Shown here in pieces: positions 38,539 to 53,674 of a stretch of 64,000 bases of DNA. The position numbers and the translations under genes are program-made. The notes beneath the pieces were generated by a model. That model was not told the DNA's origin and did no database searches. It saw only the letters and a program-made list of their open reading frames with translations. Source of the stretch: Auanema rhodensis (taxonomy: Eukaryota > Nematoda > Chromadorea > Rhabditida > Rhabditidae); NCBI GenBank assembly GCA_964057225.1, contig CAXKVF010000080.1:370942-434941 (forward strand), read 5' to 3'. Numbering within the stretch: the first letter of the stretch is position 1; each line of letters starts with the position of its first letter.

Positions 38539-40298
38539 TTAGTCTAAAAACAAATTTTTATTGATATTGGTGCATGGTAACCATGACTTTGAAATTTACG
38601 TGAACTTTAATTTATGCTAATTAAATGTACACGTGATGTGCACTTGGTATGTAATTCGCTTCACGTGAAAGATAAAGAGATGCGGTTTTCAAAATTAGAT
38701 TCCCCATGTCCATATTAGTCTAAAAACAAATTTTTATTGATATTGGTTCATGGTAACCATGACTTTGAAATTTACGTGAACTTTAATTAATGCTAATTAA
38801 ATGTACACGTGATGTGCACTTGGTATGTAACTCGCTTCACGTGAAAGATAAAGAGATGCGGTTTTCAAAATTAGATTCCCCATGTCCATATTAGTCTAAA
38901 AACAAATTTTTATTGATATTGCTTCATGGTAACCATGACTTTGAAATTTACGTGAACTTTAATTTATGCTAATTAAATGTACACGTGATGTGCACTTGGT
39001 ATGTAACTCGCTTCACGTGAAAGATAAAGAGATGCGGTTTTCAAAATTAGATTCCCCATGTCCATATTAGTCTAAAAACAAATTTTTATTGATATTGGTT
39101 CATGGTAACCATGACTTTGAATTTTACGTGAACTTTAATTTATGCTAATTAAATGTACACGTGATGTGCACTTGGTATGTAACTCGCTTCACGTAAAAGA
39201 TAAAGAAATGCGGTTTTCAAAATTAGATTCTCCATGTCCATATTAGTCTAAAAACAAATTTTTATTGATATTGGTTCATGGTAACCATGACTTTGAAATT
39301 TACGTGAACTTTAATTTATGCTAATTAAATGTACACGTGATGTGCACTTGGTATGTAACTCGCTTCACGTGAAAGATAAAGAGATGCGGTTTTCAAAATT
39401 AGATTCCCCATGTCCATATTAGTCTAAAAACAAATTTTTATTGATATTGGTGCATGGTAACCATGACTTTGAAATTTACGTGAACTTTAATTTATGCTAA
39501 TTAAATGTACACGTGATGTGCACTTGGTATGTAATTCGCTTCACGTGAAAGATAAAGAGATGCGGTTTTCAAAATTAGATTCCCCATGTCCATATTAGTC
39601 TAAAAACAAATTTTTATTGATATTGGTTCATGGTAACCATGACTTTGAAATTTACGTGAACTTTAATTAATGCTAATTAAATGTACACGTGATGTGCACT
39701 TGGTATGTAACTCGCTTCACGTGAAAGATAAAGAGATGCGGTTTTCAAAATTAGATTCCCCATGTCCATATTAGTCTAAAAACAAATTTTTATTGATATT
39801 GCTTCATGGTAACCATGACTTTGAAATTTACGTGAACTTTAATTTATGCTAATTAAATGTACACGTGATGTGCACTTGGTATGTAACTCGCTTCACGTGA
39901 AAGATAAAGAGATGCGGTTTTCAAAATTAGATTCCCCATGTCCATATTAGTCTAAAAACAAATTTTTATTGATATTGGTTCATGGTAACCATGACTTTGA
40001 ATTTTACGTGAACTTTAATTTATGCTAATTAAATGTACACGTGATGTGCACTTGGTATGTAACTCGCTTCACGTAAAAGATAAAGAAATGCGGTTTTCAA
40101 AATTAGATTCCCCATGTCCATATTAGTCTAAAAACTAATTTTTATTGATATTGGTTCATGGTAACCATGACTTTGAAATTTACGTGAACTTTAATTTATG
40201 CTAATTAAATGTACACGTGATGTGCACTTGGTATGTAACTCGCTTCACGTGAAAGATAAAGAGATGCGGTTTTCTAAATTAGATTCCCCATGTCCATA
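38539..40298 (+). repeat. 5-mer higher-order repeat, 880 bp x 2
   Basis: Units are 38539-39418 and 39419-40298. The order is GT with gtaattcgc, GG with aattaatg, GC, GG with gaattttac, acgtaaaag and gaaatg, then GG. The few differences I saw are attctcc (39229 region), actaat (40136 region) and ttctaaatt (40275 region). The gtaattcgc plus aattaatg pair also occurs at 30443-30794. Confidence 0.83.
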
Positions 40299-40650
40299 TT
40301 AGTCTAAAAACAAATTTTTATTGATATTGCTTCATGGTAACCATGACTTTGAAATTTACGTGAACTTTAATTTATGCTAATTAAATGTACACGTGATGTG
40401 CACTTGGTATGTAACTCGCTTCACGTGAAAGATAAAGAAATGCGGTTTTTAAAATTAGATTCCCCATGTCCATATTAGTCTAAAAACTAATTTTTATTGA
40501 TATTGGTTCATGGTAACCATGACTTTGAAATTTACGTGAACTTTAATTTATGCTAATTAAATGTACACGTGATGTGCACTTGGTATGTAACTCGCTTCAC
40601 GTGAAAGATAAAGAGATGCGGTTTTCAAAATTAGATTCCCCATGTCCATA

Positions 40651-41530
40651 TTAGTCTAAAAACTAATTTTTATTGATATTGCTTCATGGTAACCATGACT
40701 TTGAAATTTACGTGAACTTTAATTTATGCTAATTAAATGTACACGTGATGTGCACTTGGTATGTAGCTCGCTTCACGTGAAAGATAAAGAGATGCGGTTT
40801 TCAAAATTAGATTCCCCATGTCCATATTAGTCTAAAAACAAATTTTTATTGATATTGGTTCATGGTAACCATGACTTTGAATTTTACGTGAACTTTAATT
40901 TATGCTAATTAAATGTACACGTGATGTGCACTTGGTATGTAACTCGCTTCACGTGAAAGATAAAGAAATGCGGTTTTCAAAATTAGATTCCCCATGTCCA
41001 TATTAGTCTAAAAACAAATTTTTATTGATATTGGTTCATGGTAACCATGACTTTGAAATTTACGTGAACTTTAATTTATGCTAATTAAATGTACACGTGA
41101 TGTGCACTTGGTATGTAACTCGCTTCACGTGAAAGATAAAGAGATGCGGTTTTCAAAATTAGATTCCCCATGTCCATATTAGTCTAAAAACAAATTTTTA
41201 TTGATATTGGTTCATGGTAACCATGACTTTGAATTTTACGTGAACTTTAATTTATGCTAATTAAATGTACACGTGATGTGCACTTGGTATGTAACTCGCT
41301 TCACGTGAAAGATAAAGAGATGCGGTTTTCAAAATTAGATTCCCCATGTCCATATTAGTCTAAAAACAAATTTTTATTGATATTGGTTCATGGTAACCAT
41401 GACTTTGAATTTTACGTGAACTTTAATTTATGCTAATTAAATGTACACGTGATGTGCACTTGGTATGTAACTCGCTTCACGTGAAAGATAAAGAGATGCG
41501 GTTTTCAAAATTAGATTCCCCATGTCCATA
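40651..41530 (+). repeat. Block related to 52443, with gtagctcgc marker
   Basis: The order is GC with gtagctcgc, GG with gaattttac and gaaatg, GG, GG with gaattttac, GG with gaattttac, followed by GT with gatgaag at 41531. The blocks at 52443 and 55083 have the same order without the second gaattttac monomer. The gtagctcgc change is seen only in these three places. Confidence 0.72.
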
Positions 41531-43642
41531 TTAGTCTAAAAACAAATTTTTATTGATATTGGTGCATGGTAACCATGACTTTGAAATTTACGTGAACTTT
41601 AATTTATGCTAATTAAATGTACACGTGATGTGCACTTGGTATGTAACTCGCTTCACGTGAAAGATGAAGAGATGCGGTTTTCAAAATTAGATTCCCCATG
41701 TCCATATTAGTCTAAAAACAAATTTTTATTGATATTGGTTCATGGTAACCATGACTTTGAAATTTACGTGAACTTTAATTTATGCTAATTAAATGTACAC
41801 GTGATGTGCACTTGGTATGTAACTCGCTTCACGTGAAAGATAAAGAGATGCGGTTTTCAAAATTAGATTCCCCATGTCCATATTAGTCTAAAAACAAATT
41901 TTTATTGATATTGGTGCATGGTAACCATGACTTTGAAATTTACGTGAACTTTAATTTATGCTAATTAAATGTACACGTGATGTGCACTTGGTATGTAACT
42001 CGCTTCACGTGAAAGATAAAGAGATTCGGTTTTCAAAATTAGATTCCCCATGTCCATATTAGTCTAAAAACAAATTTTTATTGATATTGGTTCATGGTAA
42101 CCATGACTTTGAAATTTACGTGAACTTTAATTTATGCTAATTAAATGTACACGTGATGTGCACTTGGTATGTAACTCGCTTCACGTGAAAGATAAAGAGA
42201 TGCGGTTTTCAAAATTAGATTCCCCATGTCCATATTAGTCTAAAAACAAATTTTTATTGATATTGGTGCATGGTAACCATGACTTTGAAATTTACGTGAA
42301 CTTTAATTTATGCTAATTAAATGTACACGTGATGTGCACTTGGTATGTAACTCGCTTCACGTGAAAGATAAAGAGATGCGGTTTTCAAAATTAGATTCCC
42401 CATGTCCATATTAGTCTAAAAACAAATTTTTATTGATATTGGTTCATGGTAACCATGACTTTGAAATTTACGTGAACTTTAATTAATGCTAATTAAATGT
42501 ACACGTGATGTGCACTTGGTATGTAACTCGCTTCACGTGAAAGATAAAGAGATGCGGTTTTCAAAATTAGATTCCCCATGTCCATATTAGTCTAAAAACA
42601 AATTTTTATTGATATTGCTTCATGGTAACCATGACTTTGAAATTTACGTGAACTTTAATTTATGCTAATTAAATGTACACGTGATGTGCACTTGGTATGT
42701 AACTCGCTTCACGTGAAAGATAAAGAGATGCGGTTTTCAAAATTAGATTCCCCATGTCCATATTAGTCTAAAAACAAATTTTTATTGATATTGGTTCATG
42801 GTAACCATGACTTTGAATTTTACGTGAACTTTAATTTATGCTAATTAAATGTACACGTGATGTGCACTTGGTATGTAACTCGCTTCACGTGAAAGATAAA
42901 GAGATGCGGTTTTCAAAATTAGATTCCCCATGTCCATATTAGTCTAAAAACAAATTTTTATTGATATTGGTTCATGGTAACCATGACTTTGAAATTTACG
43001 TGAACTTTAATTAATGCTAATTAAATGTACACGTGATGTGCACTTGGTATGTAACTCGCTTCACGTGAAAGATAAAGAGATGCGGTTTTCAAAATTAGAT
43101 TCCCCATGTCCATATTAGTCTAAAAACAAATTTTTATTGATATTGCTTCATGGTAACCATGACTTTGAAATTTACGTGAACTTTAATTTATGCTAATTAA
43201 ATGTACACGTGATGTGAACTTGGTATGTAACTCGCTTCACGTGAAAGATAAAGAGATGCGGTTTTCAAAATTAGATTCCCCATGTCCATATTAGTCTAAA
43301 AACAAATTTTTATTGATATTGGTTCATGGTAACCATGACTTTGAATTTTACGTGAACTTTAATTTATGCTAATTAAATGTACACGTGATGTGCACTTGGT
43401 ATGTAACTCGCTTCACGTGAAAGATAAAGAAATGCGGTTTTCAAAATTAGATTCCCCATGTCCATATTAGTCTAAAAACAAATTTTTATTGATATTGGTT
43501 CATGGTAACCATGACTTTGAAATTTACGTGAACTTTAATTTATGCTAATTAAATGTACACGTGATGTGCACTTGGTATGTAACTCGCTTCACGTGAAAGA
43601 TAAAGAGATGCGGTTTTCAAAATTAGATTCCCCATGTCCATA
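41531..43642 (+). repeat. 12-monomer block, copied 15.3 kb away at 56843
   Basis: Eleven of twelve monomers match 56843-58954 by subtype at an offset of 15312 bp (87 monomers). Shared markers are gatgaag, gattcgg, gaattttac, aattaatg and the rare gtgatgtgaac (43211 region), which occurs only in these two copies. The sixth monomer differs (GG with aattaatg here, GC there). Confidence 0.78.
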
Positions 43643-44170
43643 TTAGTCTAAAAACAAATTTTTATTGATATTGGTGCATGGTAACCATGACTTTGAAATT
43701 TACGTGAACTTTAATTTATGCTAATTAAATGTACACGTGATGTGCACTTGGTATGTAACTCGCTTCACGTGAAAGATGAAGAGATGCGGTTTTCAAAATT
43801 AGATTCCCCATGTCCAAATTAGTCTAAAAACAAATTTTTATTGATATTGGTTCATGGTAACCATGACTTTGAAATTTACGTGAACTTTAATTTATGCTAA
43901 TTAAATGTACACGTGATGTGCACTTGGTATGTAACTCGCTTCACGTGAAAGATAAAGAGATGCGGTTTTCAAAATTAGATTCCCCATGTCCATATTAGTC
44001 TAAAAACAAATTTTTATTGATATTGGTGCATGGTAACCATGACTTTGAAATTTACGTGAACTTTAATTTATGCTAATTAAATGTACACGTGATGTGCACT
44101 TGGTATGTAACTCGCTTCACGTGAAAGATAAAGAGATGCGGTTTTCAAAATTAAATTCCCCCTGTCCATA
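43643..44170 (+). repeat. Three monomers with private variants
   Basis: They are GT with gatgaag, GG beginning from an altered tccaaattag junction near 43816, and GT ending in ttaaattccccc. The ccccctg end resembles the monomer that precedes the matching block at 50155. Confidence 0.6.
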
Positions 44171-46106
44171 TTAGTCTAAAAACAAATTTTTATTGATATT
44201 GGTGCATGGTAACCATGACTTTGAAATTTACGTGAACTTTAATTTATGCTAATTAAATGTACACGTGATGTGCACTTGGTATGTAACTCGCTTCACGTGA
44301 AAGATAAAGAGATGCGGTTTTCAAAATTAGATTCCCCATGTCCATATTAGTCTAAAAACAAATTTTTATTGATATTGGTGCATGGTAACCATGACTTTGA
44401 AATTTACGTGAACTTTAATTTATTCTAATTAAATGTACACGTGATGTGCACTTGGTATGTAACTCGCTTCACGTGAAAGATAAAGAGATGCGGTTTTCAA
44501 AATTAGATTCCCCATGTCCATATTAGTCTAAAAACAAATTTTTATTGATATTGGTGCATGGTAACCATGACTTTGAAATTTACGTGAACTTTAATTTATG
44601 CTAATTAAATGTACACGTGATGTGCACTTGGTATGTAACTCGCTTCACGTGAAAGATAAAGAGATGCGGTTTTCAAAATTAGATTCCCCATGTCCATATT
44701 AGTCTAAAAACAAATTTTTATTGATATTGGTTCATGGTAACCATGACTTTGAAATTTACGTGAACTTTAATTTATGCTAATTAAATGTACACGTGATGTG
44801 CACTTGGTATGTAACTCGCTTCACGTGAAAGATAAAGAGATGCGGTTTTCAAAATTAGATTCCCCATGTCCATATTAGTCTAAAAACAAATTTTTATTGA
44901 TATTGGTTCATGGTAACCATGACTTTGAAATTTACGTGAACTTTAATTTATGCTAATTAAATGTACACGTGATGTGCACTTGGTATGTAACTCGCTTCAC
45001 GTGAAAGATAAAGAGATGCGGTTTTCAAAATTAGATTCCCCATGTCCATATTAGTCTAAAAACAAATTTTTATTGATATTGCTTCATGGTAACCATGACT
45101 TTGAAATTTACGTGAACTTTAATTTATGCTAATTAAATGTACACGTGATGTGCACTTGGTATGTAACTCGCTTCACGTGAAAGATAAAGAGATGCGGTTT
45201 TCAAAATTAGATTCCCCATGTCCATATTAGTCTAAAAACAAATTTTTATTGATATTGGTTCATGGTAACCATGACTTTGAATTTTACGTGAACTTTAATT
45301 TATGCTAATTAAATGTACACGTGATGTGCACTTGGTATGTAACTCGCTTCACGTGAAAGATAAAGAAATGCGGTTTTCAAAATTAGATTCCCCATGTCCA
45401 TATTAGTCTAAAAACAAATTTTTATTGATATTGGTTCATGGTAACCATGACTTTGAAATTTACGTGAACTTTAATTTATGCTAATTAAATGTACACGTGA
45501 TGTGCACTTGGTATGTAACTCGCTTCACGTGAAAGATAAAGAGATGCGGTTTTCAAAATTAGATTCCCCATGTCCATATTAGTCTAAAAACAAATTTTTA
45601 TTGATATTGCTTCATGGTAACCATGACTTTGAAATTTACGTGAACTTTAATTTATGCTAATTAAATGTACACGTGATGTGCACTTGGTATGTAACTCGCT
45701 TCACGTGAAAGATAAAGAGATGCGGTTTTCAAAATTAGATTCCCCATGTCCATATTAGTCTAAAAACAAATTTTTATTGATATTGCTTCATGGTAACCAT
45801 GACTTTGAAATTTACGTGAACTTTAATTTATGCTAATTAAATGTACACGTGATGTGCACTTGGTATGTAACTCGCTTCACGTGAAAGATAAAGAGATGCG
45901 GTTTTCAAAATTAGATTCCCCATGTCCATATTAGTCTAAAAACAAATTTTTATTGATATTGCTTCATGGTAACCATGACTTTGAAATTTACGTGAACTTT
46001 AATTTATGCTAATTAAATGTACACGTGATGTGCACTTGGTATGTAACTCGCTTCACGTGAAAGATAAAGAGATGCGGTTTTCAAAATTAGATTCCCCATG
46101 TCCATA
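44171..46106 (+). repeat. 11-monomer block, copied at 50155
   Basis: The order is GT, GT with tattctaatt, GT, GG, GG, GC, the gaattttac/gaaatg trimer, GC, GC. All eleven match 50155-52090 at an offset of 5984 bp (34 monomers). The tattctaatt change is found only here, at 50331 and at 60715. Confidence 0.82.
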
Positions 46107-49100
46107 TTAGTCTAAAAACAAATTTTTATTGATATTGGTTCATGGTAACCATGACTTTGAAATTTACGTGAACTTTAATTTATGCTAATTAAATGTACAC
46201 GTGATGTGCACTTGGTATGTAACTCGCTTCACGTGAAAGATAAAGAGATGCGGTTTTCAAAATTAGATTCCCCATGTCCATATTAGTCTAAAAACAAATT
46301 TTTATTGATATTGCTTCATGGTAACCATGACTTTGAAATTTACGTGAACTTTAATTTATGCTAATTAAATGTACACGTGATGTGCACTTGGTATGTAACT
46401 CGCTTCACGTGAAAGATAAAGAGATGCGGTTTTCAAAATTAGATTCCCCATGTCCATATTAGTCTAAAAACAAATTTTTATTGATATTGGTTCATGGTAA
46501 CCATGACTTTGAATTTTACGTGAACTTTAATTTATGCTAATTAAATGTACACGTGATGTGCACTTGGTATGTAACTCGCTTCACGTGAAAGATAAAGAGA
46601 TGCGGTTTTCAAAATTAGATTCCCCATGTCCATATTAGTCTAAAAACAAATTTTTATTGATATTGGTGCATGGTAACCATGACTTTGAAATTTACGTGAA
46701 CTTTAATTTATGCTAATTAAATGTACACGTGATGTGCACTTGGTATGTAACTCGCTTCACGTGAAAGATAAAGAGATGCGGTTTTCAAAATTAGATTCCC
46801 CATGTCCATATTAGTCTAAAAACAAATTTTTATTGATATTGGTTCATGGTAACCATGACTTTGAAATTTACGTGAACTTTAATTTATGCTAATTAAATGT
46901 ACACGTGATGTGCACTTGGTATGTAACTCGCTTCACGTGAAAGATAAAGAGATGCGGTTTTCAAAATTAGATTCCCCATGTCCATATTAGTCTAAAAACA
47001 AATTTTTATTGATATTGGTTCATGGTAACCATGACTTTGAAATTTACGTGAACTTTAATTTATGCTAATTAAATGTACACGTGATGTGCACTTGGTATGT
47101 AACTCGCTTCACGTGAAAGATAAAGAGATGCGGTTTTCAAAATTAGATTCCCCATGTCCATATTAGTCTAAAAACAAATTTTTATTGATATTGCTTCATG
47201 GTAACCATGACTTTGAAATTTACGTGAACTTTAATTTATGCTAATTAAATGTACACGTGATGTGCACTTGGTATGTAACTCGCTTCACGTGAAAGATAAA
47301 GAGATGCGGTTTTCAAAATTAGATTCCCCATGTCCATATTAGTCTAAAAACAAATTTTTATTGATATTGGTTCATGGTAACCATGACTTTGAATTTTACG
47401 TGAACTTTAATTTATGCTAATTAAATGTACACGTGATGTGCACTTGGTATGTAACTCGCTTCACGTGAAAGATAAAGAAATGCGGTTTTCAAAATTAGAT
47501 TCCCCATGTCCATATTAGTCTAAAAACAAATTTTTATTGATATTGGTTCATGGTAACCATGACTTTGAAATTTACGTGAACTTTAATTTATGCTAATTAA
47601 ATGTACACGTGATGTGCACTTGGTATGTAACTCGCTTCACGTGAAAGATAAAGAGATGCGGTTTTCAAAATTAGATTCCCCATGTCCATATTAGTCTAAA
47701 AACAAATTTTTATTGATATTGCTTCATGGTAACCATGACTTTGAAATTTACGTGAACTTTAATTTATGCTAATTAAATGTACACGTGATGTGCACTTGGT
47801 ATGTAACTCGCTTCACGTGAAAGATAAAGAGATGCGGTTTTCAAAATTAGATTCCCCCTGTCCATATTAGTCTAAAAACAAATTTTTATTGATATTGCTT
47901 CATGGTAACCATGACTTTGAAATTTACGTGAACTTTAATTTATGCTAATTAAATGTACACGTGATGTGCACTTGGTATGTAACTCGCTTCACGTGAAAGA
48001 TAAAGAGATGCGGTTTTCAAAATTAGATTCCCCATGTCCATATTAGTCTAAAAACAAATTTTTATTGATATTGCTTCATGGTAACCATGACTTTGAAATT
48101 TACGTGAACTTTAATTTATGCTAATTAAATGTACACGTGATGTGCACTTGGTATGTAACTCGCTTCACGTGAAAGATAAAGAGATGCGGTTTTCAAAATT
48201 AGATTCCCCATGTCCATATTAGTCTAAAAACAAATTTTTATTGATATTGCTTCATGGTAACCATGACTTTGAAATTTACGTGAACTTTAATTTATGCTAA
48301 TTAAATGTACACGTGATGTGCACTTGGTATGTAACTCGCTTCACGTGAAAGATAAAGAGATGCGGTTTTCAAAATTAGATTCCCCATGTCCATATTAGTC
48401 TATAAACAAATTTTTATTGATATTGGTGCATGGTAACCATGACTTTGAAATTTACGTGAACTTTAATTTATGCTAATTAAATGTACACGTGATGTGCACT
48501 TGGTATGTAACTCGCTTCACGTGAAAGATAAAGAGATGCGGTTTTCAAAATTAGATTCCCCATGTCCATATTAGTCTAAAAACAAATTTTTATTGATATT
48601 GGTTCATGGTAACCATGACTTTGAAATTTACGTGAACTTTAATTTATGCTAATTAAATGTACACGTGATGTGCACTTGGTATGTAACTCGCTTCACGTGA
48701 AAGATAAAGAGATGCGGTTTTCAAAATTAGATTCCCCATGTCCATATTAGTCTAAAAACAAATTTTTATTGATATTGCTTCATGGTAACCATGACTTTGA
48801 AATTTACGTGAACTTTAATTTATGCTAATTAAATGTACACGTGATGTGCACTTGGTATGTAACTCGCTTCACGTGAAAGATAAAGAGATGCGGTTTTCAA
48901 AATTAGATTCCCCCTGTCCATATTAGTCTAAAAACAAATTTTTATTGATATTGCTTCATGGTAACCATGACTTTGAAATTTACGTGAACTTTAATTTATG
49001 CTAATTAAATGTACACGTGATGTGCACTTGGTATGTAACTCGCTTCACGTGAAAGATAAAGAGATGCGGTTTTCAAAATTAGATTCCCCATGTCCATATT

Positions 49101-49626
49101 AGTCTAAAAACAAATTTTTATTGATATTGCTTCATGGTAACCATGACTTTGAAATTTACGTGAACTTTAATTTATGCTAATTAAATGTACACGTGATGTG
49201 CACTTGGTATGTAACTCGCTTCACGTGAAAGATAAAGAGATGCGGTTTTCAAAATTAGATTCCCCATGTCCATATTAGTCTAAAAACAAATTTTTATTGA
49301 TATTGCTTCATGGTAACCATGACTTTGAAATTTACGTGAACTTTAATTTATGCTAATTAAATGTACACGTGATGTGCACTTGGTATGTAACTCGCTTCAC
49401 GTGAAAGATAAAGAGATGCGGTTTTCAAAATTAGATTCCCCATGTCCATATTAGTCTAAAAACAAATTTTTATTGATATTGCTTCATGGTAACCATGACT
49501 TTGAAATTTACGTGAACTTTAATTTATGCTAATTAAATGTACACGTGATGTGCACTTGGTATGTAACTCGCTTCACGTGAAAGATAAAGAGATGCGGTTT
49601 TCAAAATTAGATTCCCCATGTCCATA
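46107..49626 (+). repeat. Twenty monomers, GC-rich run
   Basis: From 47691 GC-type monomers predominate, four or five in a row (47691-48394, 48747-49626), two of them with ccccctg (47691, 48747). This is the longest local enrichment of one type in the window. Other markers are gaattttac at 46459 and 47339, and tataaac near 48403. Confidence 0.7.
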
Positions 49627-51210
49627 TTAGTCTAAAAACAAATTTTTATTGATATTGGTGCATGGTAACCATGACTTTGAAATTTACGTGAACTTTAATT
49701 TATGCTAATTAAATGTACACGTGATGTGCACTTGGTATGTAACTCGCTTCACGTGAAAGATAAAGAGATGCGGTTTTCAAAATTAGATTCCCCATGTCCA
49801 TATTAGTCTAAAAACAAATTTTTATTGATATTGGTTCATGGTAACCATGACTTTGAAATTTACGTGAACTTTAATTTATGCTAATTAAATGTACACGTGA
49901 TGTGCACTTGGTATGTAACTCGCTTCACGTGAAAGATAAAGAGATGCGGTTTTCAAAATTAGATTCCCCATGTCCATATTAGTCTAAAAACAAATTTTTA
50001 TTGATATTGCTTCATGGTAACCATGACTTTGAAATTTACGTGAACTTTAATTTATGCTAATTAAATGTACACGTGATGTGCACTTGGTATGTAACTCGCT
50101 TCACGTGAAAGATGAAGAGATGCGGTTTTCAAAATTAGATTCCCCCTGTCCATATTAGTCTAAAAACAAATTTTTATTGATATTGGTGCATGGTAACCAT
50201 GACTTTGAAATTTACGTGAACTTTAATTTATGCTAATTAAATGTACACGTGATGTGCACTTGGTATGTAACTCGCTTCACGTGAAAGATAAAGAGATGCG
50301 GTTTTCAAAATTAGATTCCCCATGTCCATATTAGTCTAAAAACAAATTTTTATTGATATTGGTGCATGGTAACCATGACTTTGAAATTTACGTGAACTTT
50401 AATTTATTCTAATTAAATGTACACGTGATGTGCACTTGGTATGTAACTCGCTTCACGTGAAAGATAAAGAGATGCGGTTTTCAAAATTAGATTCCCCATG
50501 TCCATATTAGTCTAAAAACAAATTTTTATTGATATTGGTGCATGGTAACCATGACTTTGAAATTTACGTGAACTTTAATTTATGCTAATTAAATGTACAC
50601 GTGATGTGCACTTGGTATGTAACTCGCTTCACGTGAAAGATAAAGAGATGCGGTTTTCAAAATTAGATTCCCCATGTCCATATTAGTCTAAAAACAAATT
50701 TTTATTGATATTGGTTCATGGTAACCATGACTTTGAAATTTACGTGAACTTTAATTTATGCTAATTAAATGTACACGTGATGTGCACTTGGTATGTAACT
50801 CGCTTCACGTGAAAGATAAAGAGATGCGGTTTTCAAAATTAGATTCCCCATGTCCATATTAGTCTAAAAACAAATTTTTATTGATATTGGTTCATGGTAA
50901 CCATGACTTTGAAATTTACGTGAACTTTAATTTATGCTAATTAAATGTACACGTGATGTGCACTTGGTATGTAACTCGCTTCACGTGAAAGATAAAGAGA
51001 TGCGGTTTTCAAAATTAGATTCCCCATGTCCATATTAGTCTAAAAACAAATTTTTATTGATATTGCTTCATGGTAACCATGACTTTGAAATTTACGTGAA
51101 CTTTAATTTATGCTAATTAAATGTACACGTGATGTGCACTTGGTATGTAACTCGCTTCACGTGAAAGATAAAGAGATGCGGTTTTCAAAATTAGATTCCC
51201 CATGTCCATA
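49627..51210 (+). repeat. 9-monomer block, copied at the window end (62474)
   Basis: The order is GT, GG, GC with gatgaag and ccccctg, GT, GT with tattctaatt, GT, GG, GG, GC. The last nine monomers of the window, from 62474, follow the same order, though without tattctaatt. A shorter version starts at 60011. Confidence 0.78.
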
Positions 51211-52090
51211 TTAGTCTAAAAACAAATTTTTATTGATATTGGTTCATGGTAACCATGACTTTGAATTTTACGTGAACTTTAATTTATGCTAATTAAATGT
51301 ACACGTGATGTGCACTTGGTATGTAACTCGCTTCACGTGAAAGATAAAGAAATGCGGTTTTCAAAATTAGATTCCCCATGTCCATATTAGTCTAAAAACA
51401 AATTTTTATTGATATTGGTTCATGGTAACCATGACTTTGAAATTTACGTGAACTTTAATTTATGCTAATTAAATGTACACGTGATGTGCACTTGGTATGT
51501 AACTCGCTTCACGTGAAAGATAAAGAGATGCGGTTTTCAAAATTAGATTCCCCATGTCCATATTAGTCTAAAAACAAATTTTTATTGATATTGCTTCATG
51601 GTAACCATGACTTTGAAATTTACGTGAACTTTAATTTATGCTAATTAAATGTACACGTGATGTGCACTTGGTATGTAACTCGCTTCACGTGAAAGATAAA
51701 GAGATGCGGTTTTCAAAATTAGATTCCCCATGTCCATATTAGTCTAAAAACAAATTTTTATTGATATTGCTTCATGGTAACCATGACTTTGAAATTTACG
51801 TGAACTTTAATTTATGCTAATTAAATGTACACGTGATGTGCACTTGGTATGTAACTCGCTTCACGTGAAAGATAAAGAGATGCGGTTTTCAAAATTAGAT
51901 TCCCCATGTCCATATTAGTCTAAAAACAAATTTTTATTGATATTGCTTCATGGTAACCATGACTTTGAAATTTACGTGAACTTTAATTTATGCTAATTAA
52001 ATGTACACGTGATGTGCACTTGGTATGTAACTCGCTTCACGTGAAAGATAAAGAGATGCGGTTTTCAAAATTAGATTCCCCATGTCCATA

Positions 52091-53674
52091 TTAGTCTAAA
52101 ATTAAATTTTTATTGATATTGGTTCATGGTAACCATGACTTTGAATTTTACGTGAACTTTAATTTATGCTAATTAAATGTACACGTGATGTGCACTTGGT
52201 ATGTAACTCGCTTCACGTGAAAGATAAAGAAATGCGGTTTTCAAAATTAGATTCCCCATGTCCATATTAGTCTAAAAACTAATTTTTATTGATATTGGTT
52301 CATGGTAACCATGACTTTGAAATTTACGTGAACTTTAATTTATGCTAATTAAATGTACACGTGATGTGCACTTGGTATGTAACTCGCTTCACGTGAAAGA
52401 TAAAGAGATGCGGTTTTCAAAATTAGATTCCCCATGTCCATATTAGTCTAAAAACAAATTTTTATTGATATTGCTTCATGGTAACCATGACTTTGAAATT
52501 TACGTGAACTTTAATTTATGCTAATTAAATGTACACGTGATGTGCACTTGGTATGTAGCTCGCTTCACGTGAAAGATAAAGAGATGCGGTTTTCAAAATT
52601 AGATTCCCCATGTCCATATTAGTCTAAAAACAAATTTTTATTGATATTGGTTCATGGTAACCATGACTTTGAATTTTACGTGAACTTTAATTTATGCTAA
52701 TTAAATGTACACGTGATGTGCACTTGGTATGTAACTCGCTTCACGTGAAAGATAAAGAAATGCGGTTTTCAAAATTAGATTCCCCATGTCCATATTAGTC
52801 TAAAAACAAATTTTTATTGATATTGGTTCATGGTAACCATGACTTTGAAATTTACGTGAACTTTAATTTATGCTAATTAAATGTACACGTGATGTGCACT
52901 TGGTATGTAACTCGCTTCACGTGAAAGATAAAGAGATGCGGTTTTCAAAATTAGATTCCCCATGTCCATATTAGTCTAAAAACAAATTTTTATTGATATT
53001 GGTTCATGGTAACCATGACTTTGAATTTTACGTGAACTTTAATTTATGCTAATTAAATGTACACGTGATGTGCACTTGGTATGTAACTCGCTTCACGTGA
53101 AAGATAAAGAGATGCGGTTTTCAAAATTAGATTCCCCATGTCCATATTAGTCTAAAAACAAATTTTTATTGATATTGGTGCATGGTAACCATGACTTTGA
53201 AATTTACGTGAACTTTAATTTATGCTAATTAAATGTACACGTGATGTGCACTTGGTATGTAACTCGCTTCACGTGAAAGATGAAGAGATGCGGTTTTCAA
53301 AATTAGATTCCCCATGTCCATATTAGTCTAAAAACAAATTTTTATTGATATTGGTTCATGGTAACCATGACTTTGAAATTTACGTGAACTTTAATTTATG
53401 CTAATTAAATGTACACGTGATGTGCACTTGGTATGTAACTCGCTTCACGTGAAAGATAAAGAGATGCGGTTTTCAAAATTAGATTCCCCATGTCCATATT
53501 AGTCTAAAAACAAATTTTTATTGATATTGCTTCATGGTAACCATGACTTTGAAATTTACGTGAACTTTAATTTATGCTAATTAAATGTACACGTGATGTG
53601 CACTTGGTATGTAACTCGCTTCACGTGAAAGATAAAGAGATGCGGTTTTCAAAATTAGATTCCCCATGTCCATA
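52091..53674 (+). repeat. 9-monomer block, copied at 54731
   Basis: The order is GG with taaaattaaa, gaattttac and gaaatg; GG with actaat; GC with gtagctcgc; GG with gaattttac and gaaatg; GG; GG with gaattttac; GT with gatgaag; GG; GC. All recur at 54731-56314, an offset of 2640 bp (15 monomers). Confidence 0.82.
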
